Positions 38,201 through 52,152 of a DNA stretch of 64,000 nt are shown here, piece by piece (position 1 is the stretch's first letter; every line of letters starts with the position of its first letter). The DNA lies in contig CAJNOL010000875.1 of assembly GCA_905250125.1 (NCBI GenBank), positions 1-64,000 on the forward strand, read 5' to 3'. The translations under genes and the position numbers were made by a program. Under the pieces are notes generated by a model, which had not been told where the DNA came from, did no database searches, and saw only the letters and a program-made list of their open reading frames with translations. This stretch comes from Rotaria sordida. Its lineage: Eukaryota; Rotifera; Eurotatoria; Philodinida; Philodinidae.

Positions 38201-38940
38201 GTAGTTCAATTTTATTTCTTTTGGATATTTACCGAATGATGAGCTTGATGAATAGAAGATTTGATTAACATGTACAACATTGAGGCACGTGCATAGATTC
38301 GTTTGATGAACTCACATAACAACAATGAACAGATGCCGTTGCCGCTACATCCGAACGGAAATCGAATATGAGAGAACTATACTATATTGTGCTTGTCGCA
38401 TCAAGTTAAAAAGGCAGTTCGTGATAAGTCAATTGATGTTTGTCCATCATCATCATTATTGTATATTGTCTGTCATTTGAATTAAATCATTATCATTATT
38501 TTCAACATTATATAAAATTATCGCATTTGCTTTTTCTTTTTTTTATACATTATTTTCTTTTATTTGCTTTACCTAATTTCTATCTCCACTTGACCTAATC
38601 TATTAATAACTTTGCATAAAAAAAAAAAAAGAAAAATAAGTGGCTATCGTTGGCGTCAACAAGATACGAGATTTCTACTAGGCAAAAATAAAAAAAGAAG
38701 AAAAAAAAAACGTAATGACATATGCTCATATGAAATTTGCTTGTTGTTTTAACTGATCGTCGACTTATTGTCGAATAATGGATAAAATAGCCTTCAGCAA
38801 AAAGAAGGTGGAACATATATGATCTTGTTGATTTCGTTGAGTGATTAATAGATGATGATGTTGCTTTAGCCAGACTGCCATCGTATTCTATGATTTGTTT
38901 AGCGCAGTAAACCGAAAAAATGGAGAAAGAGAGAGAGAGA
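35257..38940. other. Probable ETS upstream region: low-complexity, palindrome-bearing
   Basis: Long T/C-rich tracts (35380-35480, 35950-35995, 36560-36620), a perfect inverted repeat at 38100-38123 and a (GA)n run at 38929-38945. Open frames in it are short and compositionally simple. The missing ETS 5' exons may lie here. Confidence 0.4.
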
Positions 38941-41900
38941 GAGAGGAAAGAAGAAACTCCGCCTTTTTATTCGCGACTGATGAAACATCGAATAAATATG
39001 AGCAATGACACGGAATGTCTTATCATCTGCTTATTGTCAGCAAAACAGTAGGAGGGACGCACATCATGAAGCTTATCAAGAAGAACATGAAGCAAAGTAA
39101 ATCAATCGAATAAAAGCGAGAGCTAATCTTGTTTCTGATATGTCTATGTGACAATACTCAAGAGACATAAATAACAACAGTGTCAATTGAAAAAAGAATT
39201 ACTTTTCTTACTTACAAAAATTGTCTTTTCATATTCATGCATAGGAATATATTCAAATATAAATAAAGAATAGAATTCTTAATATATTATGTTAAAATAA
39301 ATCTGTCAAATTTAATTGACGATGACTAATTATGTCAAACAAAACATACTTATCTATTTAATGTGTATAGTTATTTGATTGTTCAGATTTTTCATGAATA
39401 CTTTTCTTCCAATAGGAATCAACCATTGAATATTACAACACAGACTACGAAATATCGGTTGAAGAATGAATCTATAAATATTTTAATGATGAACTTTAAT
39501 TTGAATGTGTATAAAAATAATTAGTAATCTTTATACTAAGACTACGTAGTTAATTTTAAATACATTTGACTTGATTAGTAGTTAATTATTCATCCAAATT
39601 ATTCACAGATGGATAAACATTTCGAAAAAAAAAACATACTCCGTAGATTTTATAGCTCTTGTTTTTTTCTTCAATTTAACTAAGTTTTGCATACAATGCT
39701 AAATTTCAGTTTGTTATCTGTGTAAATATATACATTCGAAATCGCAATGCATAAATTATTCATTATATTTTCATGCCAGCATTTTAAAGTAATCTCAGTG
39801 TTAGAATCTTTTGTTTTTATATTTCGACCAAAAATAAAAGATGAACATTGAAAATAGTCTTCTTTAGTGTGGAAAAAGAATCAATTTAATTTTGAAGAGG
39901 AAATAGAAAAAAAAAAATCATGAGCACCGGCGAGATCAAACAGGAATATATACGTGTAATCGGTCAACTGAGAATTTCTTTTTTGTGTCATTTTACTGAA
40001 TCAACAACACGTCTACTATCTTGTTCTATCTGTTTTCCATGTTTTGAGTCGTCTTTGAGTAATGTGTGAAAATACATTAGACCACGAAAAGACGTCTTCT
40101 CTCATTGTTTTTCGTCCAATTGTGTTGATCGTCTTATAACACCATTGATTTATGACAATGAAGGCGACAGTCAGCTAGTCAATCTATCCATCATAAGAAA
40201 TAAATGTACATTGACATTGACGTGCGACTACCGGTGTTCGCTCACAAATGAACACAGACACAATCAATTGAAAATGCTATTATTTAGAGAGTAAATATAT
40301 GACTAGAGTCAAATGAAGGCAATGAATTAAATGAAACAAGTTTTTTTTCTTCTTATATAATGAAAAACAAGTGAAATGTATATGAATTTGAACGCGTTAA
40401 ACTGGAATTGAGTCGGCTATGAATTAATGCTTAAATTGATCAACTGATCACACATTATGACATGATTAGCTGTAGTGAGTGAAAACGAGTGAATTTTATT
40501 TTAATTAAAAGAAAATAAAAAGATTATACGTCTATTCATTTTATTTTCTTTCTTTTTAAAAAAATGAATAGAATTTTGGAAATTATGATACATGCATGTA
40601 ATTGTTGTGTCTTTTGTTTGATTCATTCTACTAAAAGGTTAATTCAGAAGTACAAGTTTTAAATCAAGACAAGTAATATTATATTTTGAATTCGTATTGA
40701 ATTTATCTATTTATGCATTCAAAGAGAAATTTTACATAATCATGTTATGAGGTTTTATTAACATAAAAATTTTCGGAATGAAAACTAGATGTTAATTTTG
40801 TGACTACACTGAATTTTCTTGAGTATTCAAATTATAAATTATAAATTTGCATTATATTTCGAATGAATTTAGTTGAAAAGTGAGAGTTATTTATATTATC
40901 CTTATTCGCTGTCTACAACAACATCAATTTAGATATCCATGTAAACAAAATATAGTTAGCGAAATTGATAACTGAATTTCTTTAGACAATGTAAAATCTT
41001 CAAAATGTTTTGAACAGATCGAAGGACAAGAATAAATTTTTTTAAATGTCTTGTAGGTATTATTATTAATTTTTTTTTTCGGATGCTCGAATGTTTATTA
41101 GGTTCTATTCAATCATATAATTGCTATAATCTATTATCTACATTATGCTTCTAAAATGGTTCTTTAAATAGATAACTCATAAAGAACTTGATTATGATTT
41201 TTAACCTCATATAGAGATATAAAACGAAAAGAATTTTTTTATTAAAAACAAATAATCATATCAGATATTTTCGTTGTTGCTCACAACTTAATTTTTTGAT
41301 TAAGTCATATATTTCGAAATGCAACTAATCAATAATCAAGTTATTTTTATAGATCTTTCCATAAACATCTAGTACTAAATTCAATAGTTAGTGGCATGAT
41401 CTTCGAAGTTCGAAAGAAAAAAATCTCGAATAATTTGTACTATAATATATAATTGTAATAATTAGATAATATATAAATACACTTGAGGTTTTATCTTAGA
41501 AATTCATGACAATAGAGCAATGGAATAGGAAAGTTGTATGAAAAGTAATAAGATAATATAAGTTTTTGTTCAAAACATTAGAGAAAATTCTCAAGAAGTT
41601 TGTAGATGTTTCATTCGAATCATTTTGTAATGTATTTTGTGATCTAATAAAATGACAAAGGGCATTAAGTACACAAAAGAAAGTTGTATTTATAGAAGGA
41701 TTGATAAGAAATAAATGAATGAAAATAGTTTGTGTGTAATGCACAACTTACAATAAAGAGGAAATGGAGAAAAAAAACATTACTTTTGTGTACATAAAGC
41801 ATAAGAGTGGACGAAGAAAAGATGACAGATAAATTTTCTATGAATAAGAATGTCTACGTCAAAAAGATCAAATAATTACAGAATGAAAAATTATCTTATG

Positions 41901-44900
41901 AGATTTTCCTTTTCGATAATATTGAGTTCCATATTTCGAATGATTGTTATGTCAAAATTTGATTCAACATTTTTTTTCCTATTTGAAGATTTTTCTTTTT
42001 TAGTGATTGGTTTTTTTTTAATTCGAGATTTGGATAGCAATTCAAATTAGTAATATATTCTATTCTTATTCTATTGATGACGCACATTGACGTAGATATA
42101 TGACGGGAAGGAAATATTAAAAACAAAATGATCAGTTTTATTTCTTTTGTCAGATCATTCTCTTCGCTCGAATGTCTTTTTGAGTATAAACAAATATAAT
42201 TAATAAAATCAATGAAGGTAAGAAGAAACTTCGATTTTATACATGATTTATTCTCATAACATTGAAAATACCTTTGTAATCGCTCTTTTCTCATGAATTT
42301 CGATCACAAAAATTAGATATTAATTCTACCAAAATTTATTAAAGATGGTTATAAATAGATTTTTTGCATGTTTCCTTCAACTTTATGTCTAAAGATCATT
42401 ATTTACTGTATTATAAATTCAAAAACTCAAGTCTTAAAAATTTTATCTCTTTCATAGATAACTTTTATTATTATTAACTAGCACATAGAAGTAATTTTTT
42501 GGGTGTATACAACTTATAACGAATCAAAAACATACACACTAAAATTGTTTCATTTATTATCAAGAACTTATATATGATCAAGAATGATTAGTTAGTAACA
42601 TGCTACAAAAAAGAATGTTTTGGTTAACTTTGTATGTGTACGAGTAGTTTGAATTATTGTTAAAATGTCGATTGACATTTACAATTACGTATGAAAAAAA
42701 TCTTATCTCATTGAAAAATAATATAATTTTTGGTTGATGAAAAAAAAGAAAAGAATAGTTCGTTGTTTCATAAATCAAATGAAGATCTAGTACAAACACA
42801 AATAGAATTCCTTCGTTTTATATCCAAGAGATTCAAGTACGTTAAGAATTATTATAAACAAGACAATTCTAAATAACTAATCTTCGAACTGCTTTGAGTG
42901 AACTTTGTTGACAGATTTGTATATTTCTTGGAGTGATTATTCGTTAACCGATTGAGGTCAAACGAAATAAATATCAACAAATATTAAATCCATTTGAAAC
43001 CATGAAAGCATGAATTTTACAAAATTCAATTGATCGTAGACTCGACTCGACTCGTATCGAGTCTATGCTCAACCTCACATAGAAAAGATAACATGAAGTG
43101 ACACCAATGGACTATGGACCTTAATTAAATGATGAGGCAAAATCTTGTTAGTAAAATTTACCTTTCTAACGATGAAGAAAAGCTTGAAATAATAGAACAA
43201 TGCTATAAATATTGGTTAATAACACTAAATTATTGATAATTAATGCTTAACTTTAATATGATTTAGAATAACATAAAGAGTGATCTTTCTTGATTAGATA
43301 TTTTTCTATGTTTAATTAGGATTTTATACAAAATATTAGCAAATGATAGCGCAAGCTTTCTCGCTTCTACAATTGAATCTGTTGTAATTTGACATGAAAT
43401 TATCATATCGAAATGAATATATTTGACAATAACTACAACATTAACAGAAACTTCACTGTAATAAGAGTTTCGTCGAAATATGTAAGAAGATTTACTAATT
43501 TGAATGAACTTTTTTCAATGCTGATGTGCTGAATTGATACATATTATTAATTAAAATTATATAGCGAAGATAATGTATTAAGAAAGAACAGATATATTAC
43601 TTATAAATCACAATCGTAAAAAGAATTAATTTTCATTCGTCAAAAACATTGACAAGGAAATCTTTTTAAATGTAACTCATTTATTACCAATCTATTGGAA
43701 TAAGAAGAGTAGATTGAAATTTGTTATCAAGACGTTACATTATTGAATTTCATTCAGGTTTATATAGTAAAAATTTCTTTGTTTTTTTTTTCAGTATTGG
43801 TTCATAATCCGTAGAAATATGCCAGATATTGTCTGCTTATTAAAAAAAAACTTTTTTTTAACTAAAATTTTCAAGTTATAATTTTCTAAGAAAAAGTTGT
43901 TCAAAGACAAAAGATTGCTGCTTATTTGTTTTGTGTTTAATTAATCTTTGCTAGAAGTATAATAATTCGGTACTAATGTCGCTCTAAGAAACTGGTCTAA
44001 TTAAATGGCTGGCATTACAAACTGATCATTTAGAATAGATCTTTTCATAAAGACTGAACGATTTGAATAGTTCTCTAATAAAAACTGATCGATACAAATT
44101 TTATGAGGTAGCTGTAGCTTTTTACTGGATATTTCCGACTGATATTTGCAACTTTTTGTAAAGATATCGTAGTGATAGCTGGAACTTTTCAAGAGATTGC
44201 TTTAGTGTGTCACCTGAAACTTTGTGAGAATACTTGGTATCAAGAGAGAATGTGTAGGCCATAAGACCATAAGAGATTTGGGAAATTTTCAATAAGCTTT
44301 ACGGGACGTTATAAAGTTGTAAAAATTTCAAAAGATTTTTGTTTTTTGAAATATCACAAGACATAATGAGATTTCGAAAAGCTCCATAAGATACTGGAAT
44401 ACTGCAAGAAGTTATATAAGACTTTGTTTAGACTTCATAAAATTTCCACAGCCACACAAGTCTGCAGTTTCTTCCTTGCCTGAGATGCCACATGTAACAT
44501 TTTCAACTCTATGGAACTCCATTGAGAATGATCATTTCGAAAAAGAGAGCTGTTCGATTAGAGCAATTTCTTTCAAAAAAATCCGTTTCCATATTTCATT
44601 AGCTTATTTGATCTGAACTTCTTAGCTGGAACTTTTATAAATCTATTCTTGATCAGCTTTTATTAGAAACATCTTTTTTTTTTATTTTATCTTCATTTGT
44701 TAGTATAATACAAGTTTGATAATAATGTTAAAGCTGTAGGCAATAAGATCAGTGTATTTATCTATGGATAAATCAACGTTATTTTGACAAAGACTGATAC
44801 GAGATAAGTTTGGTGCAAAAAAAAAACATTCTCTTGACTAGTTTTTAATGTTTAAGACAAGTAATTTCACTATTCAAATTAATTGATATTAGTTACTAGT

Positions 44901-46027
44901 CAAATAAACAAGAACAAGAATTTAAATAAGTTTGAACTTCAAATTCAAAAAGGACATACGTACATAAGAAATAGAAAAAACAAAAAATCTAATATAATTA
45001 TGCTTTACTAAGATAAATGTATGCAATGTATCTATCAGAGACTTTCTATTGGTCATAATTATTTATAAATAATTATTGCAAGCTATTTCGAATATTATAT
45101 TTATAAATGCTTGTAGCTAACTAATTCATTGATGTAATGAAATATTTCTAAATTCAAAAACTGACTTAGTTTTTGAAAAATCTATATTGAAAGAAATACT
45201 TTAAAAATCATATCTTGATCCGAACTTTACACGACTTATATAATGATGCATTTGTTTTATTCATGTCACGCACAAAGATAATATTTTGCATAAAATCATT
45301 TGTTCTTGACTTTAGAACACATTTTTTTAATGTCAAATTAAAGAATTTTATCTTATTGTTTCTATTCAAAGGAATAATCTTATTCTACTAAGCAATAGAT
45401 TTCCTATATCCTATTCTTTCAAACAAAAAACAAAAGATCAATGGAACTAATGGAATAGACTGTTGCATTGAGCCATGACTTGCTAGAATTTCATTGTATC
45501 CTACAAAAAAAAGTAAATAAATTTATAGATATACACAAGTACATATCATATAGTAGTTTTTATTTAACTATTCATTAGAAAGTCTTAGATTTATTTTATC
45601 AATATATATCTTTTCTACTATATAAAGTAACTAAGCAAGAGACTAATAGAAATCAAATAACAGTAATCATAAAGTCTTTTATCTACATTGAGCAATCGAT
45701 ATTGGATATGATCTGATTTTTATTATGCAATTCAATTCTCTATACTGCACTAGTGAAACGTGAGACAGAACTGTATAGACGATAAGACAGAGACATATGT
45801 TGTACCGTCTCATCAATAATTTATTATTGATATATTTAATTCGGATGATTGAAAAATGCAATTAAATTACAAATAACATCTAAATTGATTTTCATTTTAT
45901 GACATTAAAAAATTCATGATGCAAATGTTTAGTGCTTGTTTTTCATTTGTATTTTTCAATATGGCAACAAATAAAAACAAAACAATAAATCGTGTACTTA
46001 GTACATGTGCAATACTTTTTAAATAGT
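38941..46027. other. Gene desert
   Basis: About 7 kb of AT-rich sequence without convincing exons, RNA genes or transposon ends on either strand. A small imperfect palindrome built of GACTC/GAGTC words lies at 43038-43070. Confidence 0.5.
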
Positions 46028-48298
46028 TTATAGTGGTGTACATTGATATGAATCTTCATTTTCTTCATCACCATCAATACTATCACTTTCAGTGCTATTT
46101 GTATGATAATTAGAATGTTTATTATTAAATGATGTTTGTTTAATTATTGGTTGTATTGTTGGTGTTAATGATGTAATTTGTAGACGTTTTTGAATAGTTG
46201 GATCATTAAAATAAACTCGTACATCTTTTCTTGGTGTTCCACTAGATCCAGTTGTTTTACCTTTTTGTTGTTGTTGTTGTTGTTGTTGTTCTTGTTTTAA
46301 ATGAATTGATGTTGTATTAAATTTTGATGATGGTGGAGTACGAGTACGTGAACGAATTGATGAAACTGATTCTTGTGATGTAAATATTGTTTGTGGTATA
46401 TGTTTAATAAGTGATGAAACAAGTGATGATGATGAATCACGACGTTGATGATATTGTTGAAGTTGTTGACCATGTAGAGGTGTAGCTTGAACAAATGTTG
46501 GTGTACCTTGTGATGAATGTACAATTGTTTTTATTTGTGAACGAAATGAAGATAGATGTGAATCACACCAACGTAATTGTGCTTGATAACGTTGAAAAAG
46601 TGCATCTTCAGGTTCAAATACATAAAGATCCATTGGATGGATTGTATCAAGTTCAAGAAAAGCATAATTTTTCATATCAAATGCAATAATACGTGTATGT
46701 TGTTCAATAAGACGATGAAATGTTAATCGACGAAATGGATATCCAACATTTGTTGGTACATTTTCTTCTAATGTTCGACTTATAACAAGTTCTGTTATAA
46801 GTGGATATTGATGAGACAATTTACTTAATAAGTCAACTGAATATAAACCTTGAATTTGATTTGAAGATGATGACGATGATGATGATGATGATGATGCTGA
46901 TGAAAATGGGGATGAATGAGGTATAAGTGATGCTCGACGGTGAGAATTATTTGATGGTAATTCTGTATGTATAGGAACAAATACACCAATTGAATCAGAT
47001 TTTAAACAAAAAGATTCATCATGTTGAATTGATTTAACTTTAAGATAATCACTTGGTGGTATTTGATTTTTCAATGTACGTGATTGTTGATGTTGAAGTA
47101 AAAAATGTTTATTAAGTGAATGTGGAAGATTAGCAAAAAGTGTACGTAAACGATTTGATGATGATGATGATGATGATGACATTGATGGTGATGGAGATCT
47201 AGATATTATTGATGTACGACACGGTTCAAGAATAGTACCAGGACGTATACGACGTAAAGCTGAATTACTATATGCCATACATGGTTGTAAAACAGTAAAA
47301 TATGAAAATCCTGATGATGAAGACGGATGAGATTTTAGATGAGATCGTAAAGCACGTACTGATTCAAGAATATTATATCGAGTAATACCTTTTTCGACTG
47401 GAGCAAAAAGACCTATATTAACATAAAGAAATAATAAATAGGATACAAGACAAAACTAATAAAATATCGTTTTTTTTTTATATGAGATTTATGATATGAA
47501 CTTTTATATTTGATTATTATTTATTTTCTTTTTTTTTTATTTCATCATCTTGTCTTGAAACTAGTTCATCTTGTACCTATGATTTAATCCTTTTTTTTTT
47601 GTTTTGAATATTTATTAGAGATTACATTGTTTCATGTACCACATAACTTTTCTATTGGCTATCTCATACTTTACGCATATTTTTCTGACAGAAACTTACA
47701 TATCTGTAAAAAATAAAAACAAAGACATCAAAATATGATTATGCTTAGTAAAATATCTTGAATCAATAATGATTCATCGATCGAATGATTAAAAAAATAT
47801 GTCTAGATTGATCGAAATGTATGACTAAGAATCATCTTTCCATTTTTCTTTTTCTTTGTCTATTAACTAAGTATCAAATTATTCTGAATTCATGTAAAAG
47901 AAAAAAAAGTGTCAAGTTTAAGAAACACATGCAGCCAACAAACGTGCAAACATGAAAGAAAAAATCTAGATTTTTTGAATTGTAATAAGAAATTGTATCT
48001 GATGTTTTTCTTTTTCTTTTTTCTTTCTTAAAGACTTACCATCAAATGACATTGGAATAGAAAAACGTTCAGTTTCATTTGAAACAAGTAAATATGGATC
48101 ATTTGTTTGACAAAGTAATAGACAATAATTATCAGTTGATTCATTGATATCATCATTCATAAGTCGAACAAGACATGGTAGACGATGTTGATCAATAATT
48201 GCTTGTAATGTAAGCAATTCACAACCATGATTATTATGGATACCTTCATTTTCAAAATAATCACTGTTAAAACGTGGCGTTACCGCCCACTTCAACAT
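46028..48298 (-). CDS. CABIT-like protein with low-complexity tail (GAREM/serrano-like candidate)
   Basis: Two exons, 48298-48040 and 47412-46028, separated by a 627-bp intron in phase (G|GT), give 547 residues. The N-terminal part, CELLTLQAIIDQHRLPCLVR, then ETERFSIPMSFDGLFAPVEK, then TRYNILESVRALRSHLKSHP, has the LPCLVR and FSIP spacing of the CABIT module found in Themis, GAREM and serrano. A second related block may begin at YPLITELVISRTLEENVPTN and run to DLYVFEPED. The rest is Ser-rich, with poly-Ser, a Gln run (QEQQQQQQQQQ) and a Ser/Pro/Arg-rich region near RSRTRTPPSS, ending in acidic DSIDGDEENEDSY. GAREM-type proteins are adaptors downstream of receptor kinases. The family call is from short motifs only. 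Confidence 0.6.
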
Positions 48299-50120
48299 TA
48301 CTTTCAGTTGAATATGTGCTCTATTGAATGAAGAAGTGAACTTAGAGTAGACGATAGAAGAGATAAAAAAAAATGTTAGTGGTGCTGTAAGTGATCCGAG
48401 TCCGAAGTGCTGTCGATGAAAAATTGAAAAAGATTAAAGACATAAAGAAAGGGAGAGAGAGAGAGAGACTGCGCACGAAGAAGAAAGCAAGCAATGGATT
48501 CCACTCTTTTCTCCTATTTTACTCTATGGAGAATGTGTACTATATAATACACTGTACGTTTGTTGCTTTACTCTCTCTCTCTCTCTCCCTCTCTTTTTTT
48601 GCGTTCGTATTATTACTTGCTCTTTGCTTTTTCTCTCGTTTGTTACGACAAAGAGAAATTATACCACTCTCAAATGTGTTACCGGCAACCTTCATTTTTT
48701 TTTTGGTTATTCCATTATATTTCAAGTGTTTCATCAATTGTTTGAAAACATACATTTTTTTATACAATTGAAGAAGGCACTCTCATTGTTGTTTTCTTTA
48801 CCAAAACTTTTTTTTTTTCGTCTAGCATTACTAATCGACTTTTCTTCAAATAACTTCAACAAAACTATTCAGTTTTTTTTTTGTTCTCCTCCTTTAAAGG
48901 TTCGTTTATTTATCGTTCACCGATACTAAATGTCTAATGATGTATCCTCAGCTGTGACACTGTACATTAATGGCTATTGTCTGTGTAGAACACAAGACCT
49001 TGTATATAAGTCGTAGAAAAATTACTATAGAGTGAATAGAAGAACAGCAGTCATCTGTGAACTATTATTACGCATACCGTAATATAGCAAAGCTTCACTT
49101 TTTTTTTTTTTGTTCTAACAATAACAATAACCATCGCCAATGTCCAAGGACATGTATCAAAGATTACAGAATCACTAATAAAGAAGTCATAAATGCAATT
49201 CTTTTATGCTTCAAGCAACCTATTGTACTAGTATGTGTGTATGTATATGTATTTAAATGAACCGAGAACAAAAATTTGTTGTTACATATGTCAATAGTAT
49301 GGACTAATAATAATATCATGTAATAAATGCATTGATTAGCATAATAGGACTACTTAAATATGCTTTACTTTGCTGACTAATTGGAAAAATATTATTTTTT
49401 TTCGGTGACATGAATAAGAGGACACCTTGAAATCTATATATCAAATTTGTTAATTAGCATTTACATTAATTGCTCTTATTTGTGATATGCCCTTGTTTCA
49501 AACAACAATACATTAATTGATCGTTTTTATCGTATATTTTTGCAAAGAGTAAAAGATTGACATATGATTTTGAGATAAAAAGAATAAAGATATTTTTGAT
49601 TATAAACTTTCTGCTGACAATTAACGTTTGAGATCGTTTGTTGACACTATTATTAACTATAATGACTTGTTCAATAATTTGACTAATCTAAGTATATGTC
49701 ACAATGTAAATATACTATTTTGAATGATCTTTACATTTAATTTCATACATAGTCATTAGTTGATCATCATCATCATTGATATAAAATTTTTTGATAGGAA
49801 CAATCGTTGAAAATCTGTTGCTTCTCATTACTAATAAGAAATCCTAAGTTACATATATCAAAAAACAATAATTGATATTTTGTTTCAATGAAACACATCT
49901 TGTTACAAGGATAATAACAATAATAATAAAAGATATACTAAATTTTCAAGAACTATTTATTTTACAACTCAATATATACCTATATTTTTTTGAAGAAATC
50001 AATGTCTGATTAATCATATCAATATTTTGATTTCTTTTATCTGAACTTATTTTATTGTCTTTTCGACATAATAAAACTCTAACTATCATCTCTTTCTCAT
50101 TCTGTATTACTAGTACTGTC
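48299..50120. other. Intergenic stretch before the tRNA
   Basis: Purine/pyrimidine tracts at 48450-48470 and 48570-48600 flank the CABIT-like gene's start; beyond these I see nothing that I can support. Confidence 0.5.
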
Positions 50121-50193
50121 GGTTCGATGGTGTAGCGGTTATCACGTCTGCTTTACACGCAGAAGGTCGCGAGTTCAAACCTCGCTCGAACCT
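50121..50193 (+). tRNA. tRNA-Val (anticodon UAC)
   Basis: Complete cloverleaf. Acceptor GGTTCGA (50121-50127) pairs with TCGAACC (50186-50192). The D arm contains TGGTGTAGCGGTTATCA. Anticodon stem TCTGC/GCAGA encloses loop TTTACAC with anticodon TAC, which reads GTA. The T stem GCGAG/CTCGC encloses TTCAAAC. No intron. A run of eight T at 50197-50204 is the Pol III terminator. The T-loop box B is GAGTTCAAACC, and the discriminator base is T. Confidence 0.96.
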
Positions 50194-50204
50194 CTCTTTT
50201 TTTT
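50194..50204 (+). terminator. Pol III T-run terminator of tRNA-Val
   Basis: CTC followed by TTTTTTTT directly after the tRNA body. Confidence 0.85.
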
Positions 50205-50820
50205 CCTAATCTCTACAAAATGTCTTGATTGTCTTTTTTCTATGAATAGAACAAACGTAAGATGGCGCTAATGTATAAATGAATTTGTATTACATTTATA
50301 ATAGCAAACATAAATCTTTTTTTTTTTGTAAATTTAATATAAGTCCTCAATTATTTTTTATACAATTAATACCTACGCTTAAATGATTATTAGATTTGAT
50401 AAAGAAAGTTACTAGAAAGAAGTGAAAGGAAGAAGATACAGGTGATTATCATCTCAAATTATAGCAAAAAAAGATATCAATTTTTCACAAGCTTATCAAT
50501 CAATGATAGTTAGAACAAACTTTCTCATCTTTTTTTCTTTTTTTTCTTATCGCACTGACAGGAAATCAAAAGTAATAATCAAGGTTTTCAAAGTTTTGCT
50601 GTTGATTAACATATATTCAGTCATTTTTTTGAATAAATTATATTCATGCGTGTTAATTTTAACCTACCTATTTATTTGTATTTCCTATTTATAAAATTAT
50701 GTGCATGCGTGCAAAAGCATTAATTCATTGAGTAAAGATGAATGTCAATCACAAACCAAAAAATAAAACTTACTTCATGCTGTTTTTTTTTCCATATAAT
50801 TTAACTAAATACATTTATTC

Positions 50821-50858
50821 AGTTACTTTCTCTCTCTCTCTCTCTCTATATATATATG
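50821..50858 (+). repeat. (CT)n(AT)n microsatellite
   Basis: CT dinucleotides run into AT dinucleotides about 65 bp upstream of the neuropeptide-type start codon. Confidence 0.9.
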
Positions 50859-50921
50859 TAGTTGTGATGGAAATAAAATTTATTTCTTCCTTTTAGATAC
50901 CACACATACTCCGATTTTCAG

Positions 50922-51320
50922 ATGAATTCTTCAATAATAATTAACATGATTACTTTAGCGACACTGATTACAATGCTTATAATTCCTATAAAATCAATGT
51001 CAATGCGTGACAAACGATGGACATTTAATAGTTGGCGATTGCATGGTCGTCGATATACATCTCATGCACCAGTATTAACTCCTACAATTGGTTTGATTCT
51101 TTTTAAAATAAAAAGAATATATATGTATATATAAATATATTTAAATTTAGAACCTTATCCTCCTACAATAGCTACTGATGTCAATCCTCAAGATCAACTT
51201 CTTAATGGTGACAATGATGAAGATGACAATATATATAATTCACTTATATGCCGATTACAATTGTTTCAAAAGTTAGATCGTAAACAAAAAGTAGAAGACA
51301 ATGATAATATTGAGTTTTGA
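50922..51320 (+). CDS. Secreted neuropeptide-type precursor (one predicted amidated peptide)
   Basis: Two exons, 50922-51090 and 51151-51320, with a 60-bp intron in phase (G|AA gives Glu), give 112 residues. A signal peptide spans about residues 1-27 (IIINMITLATLITMLIIPIK). The dibasic KR at 31-32 is followed by WTFNSWRLH (33-41) and GRR (42-44), the classical amidation plus cleavage signal, so the expected product is WTFNSWRLH-amide. The remainder is acidic (NGDNDEDDN) and ends with a short conserved-looking helix containing one Cys (NSLICRLQLFQKLDRK). I know no family with this exact peptide. The His-amide end recalls CCHamides but the two Cys are absent; FNSW recalls leucokinins, which end in WG-amide instead. 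The gene converges on the SnoaL-like gene with 169 bp between stops. Confidence 0.72.
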
Positions 51321-51489
51321 AAAACTTTGATCTATATTTTGGGTTAATGTAATAAAAAAAAAATAATGGTATATCAAATGAAAAGAAAAAAAGATAAAGA
51401 ATATATTTTTTTTCTTTTTAAAGCAAAATTTCTTGTTCGTATTTTTCTTTCTTCTAATAGCTGTTGATCATTAGTATTGTTTTTGTAAT

Positions 51490-52152
51490 CTATTGATATT
51501 GACATTTACCCTGAATTTGTGGTGTAATAAAATCCGCATCGTAATAATGATTCCATTCAGTAATTTTTAACTAAGACAAAAAAGAGAAGAAAAAAAATGA
51601 TGTGACGATTAATAAGAAAATCGTAAAATTCACTCTTAATATTACTTACATTTGTATCAAATTTGATCACAATAATACCTCGTAAATTAACTTGACAACC
51701 ACCTTTATTTACTGCTCTTATTGTAGCTTCAAAAGCAACCTTGCAAAAAAATAAGAAAAATCAGATTTTAAATTAACTCTATATCAACAAGAGATAAGCA
51801 TACTTCATTATTGCCTGACCATAATTCCATAGGATACCATCCATTTCCTTGAGGACCAAGATTTTGATTCCATGAATTACAATGTTTTAGAATAGCATCA
51901 TAACCAACAAGAGGCGTTGATCCAACAGGTGAACGAACAATACCATTAGTTGCAAAGTATGATGTCCATAAAGTGCAATTTGATTTAACGCCACTTCGAG
52001 CTTCTACCAATTCATAGACACTATTCAAATGAATCATATAAAAAAGAATCCTTAGATAAAGTTTGTACTAACGTGCTCCGAAGATCAGCATTGACATATG
52101 TCAAAAGAATAAACGAGAGAACATACGATGATAGAATAAATTTTGAGAACAT
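51490..52152 (-). CDS. Secreted SnoaL/NTF2-like protein
   Basis: Four exons, 52152-52073, 52020-51804, 51739-51650, 51570-51490, all phase-consistent, give 155 residues. A signal peptide (KFILSSYVLSFILLTYVNA) is followed by one SnoaL-like cone-barrel domain: LWTSYFATNGIVRSPVGSTP with a GYDAILKHCNSW helix, then WYPMELWSGNNEVAFEATIR, and NLRGIIVIKFDTNLKITEWN with HYYDADFI at the end. The SNxxCTLW and CQVNLRG cysteines could pair outside the cell. Family members include polyketide cyclases, ketosteroid isomerases and many non-enzymes. The catalytic Asp/His sets of those enzymes cannot be placed with confidence, so the function stays open. Confidence 0.78.

Noticed and set aside
46297-46689. His-rich and Val/Met-rich frames over the CABIT-like gene
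   Set aside because: Other-frame shadows of the Ser/Gln-rich coding exon.
50922-51320. Assignment of the precursor to leucokinin, galanin or CCHamide families
   Set aside because: Each shares only three to five residues and lacks the defining end (WG-amide), position or paired Cys of the family.
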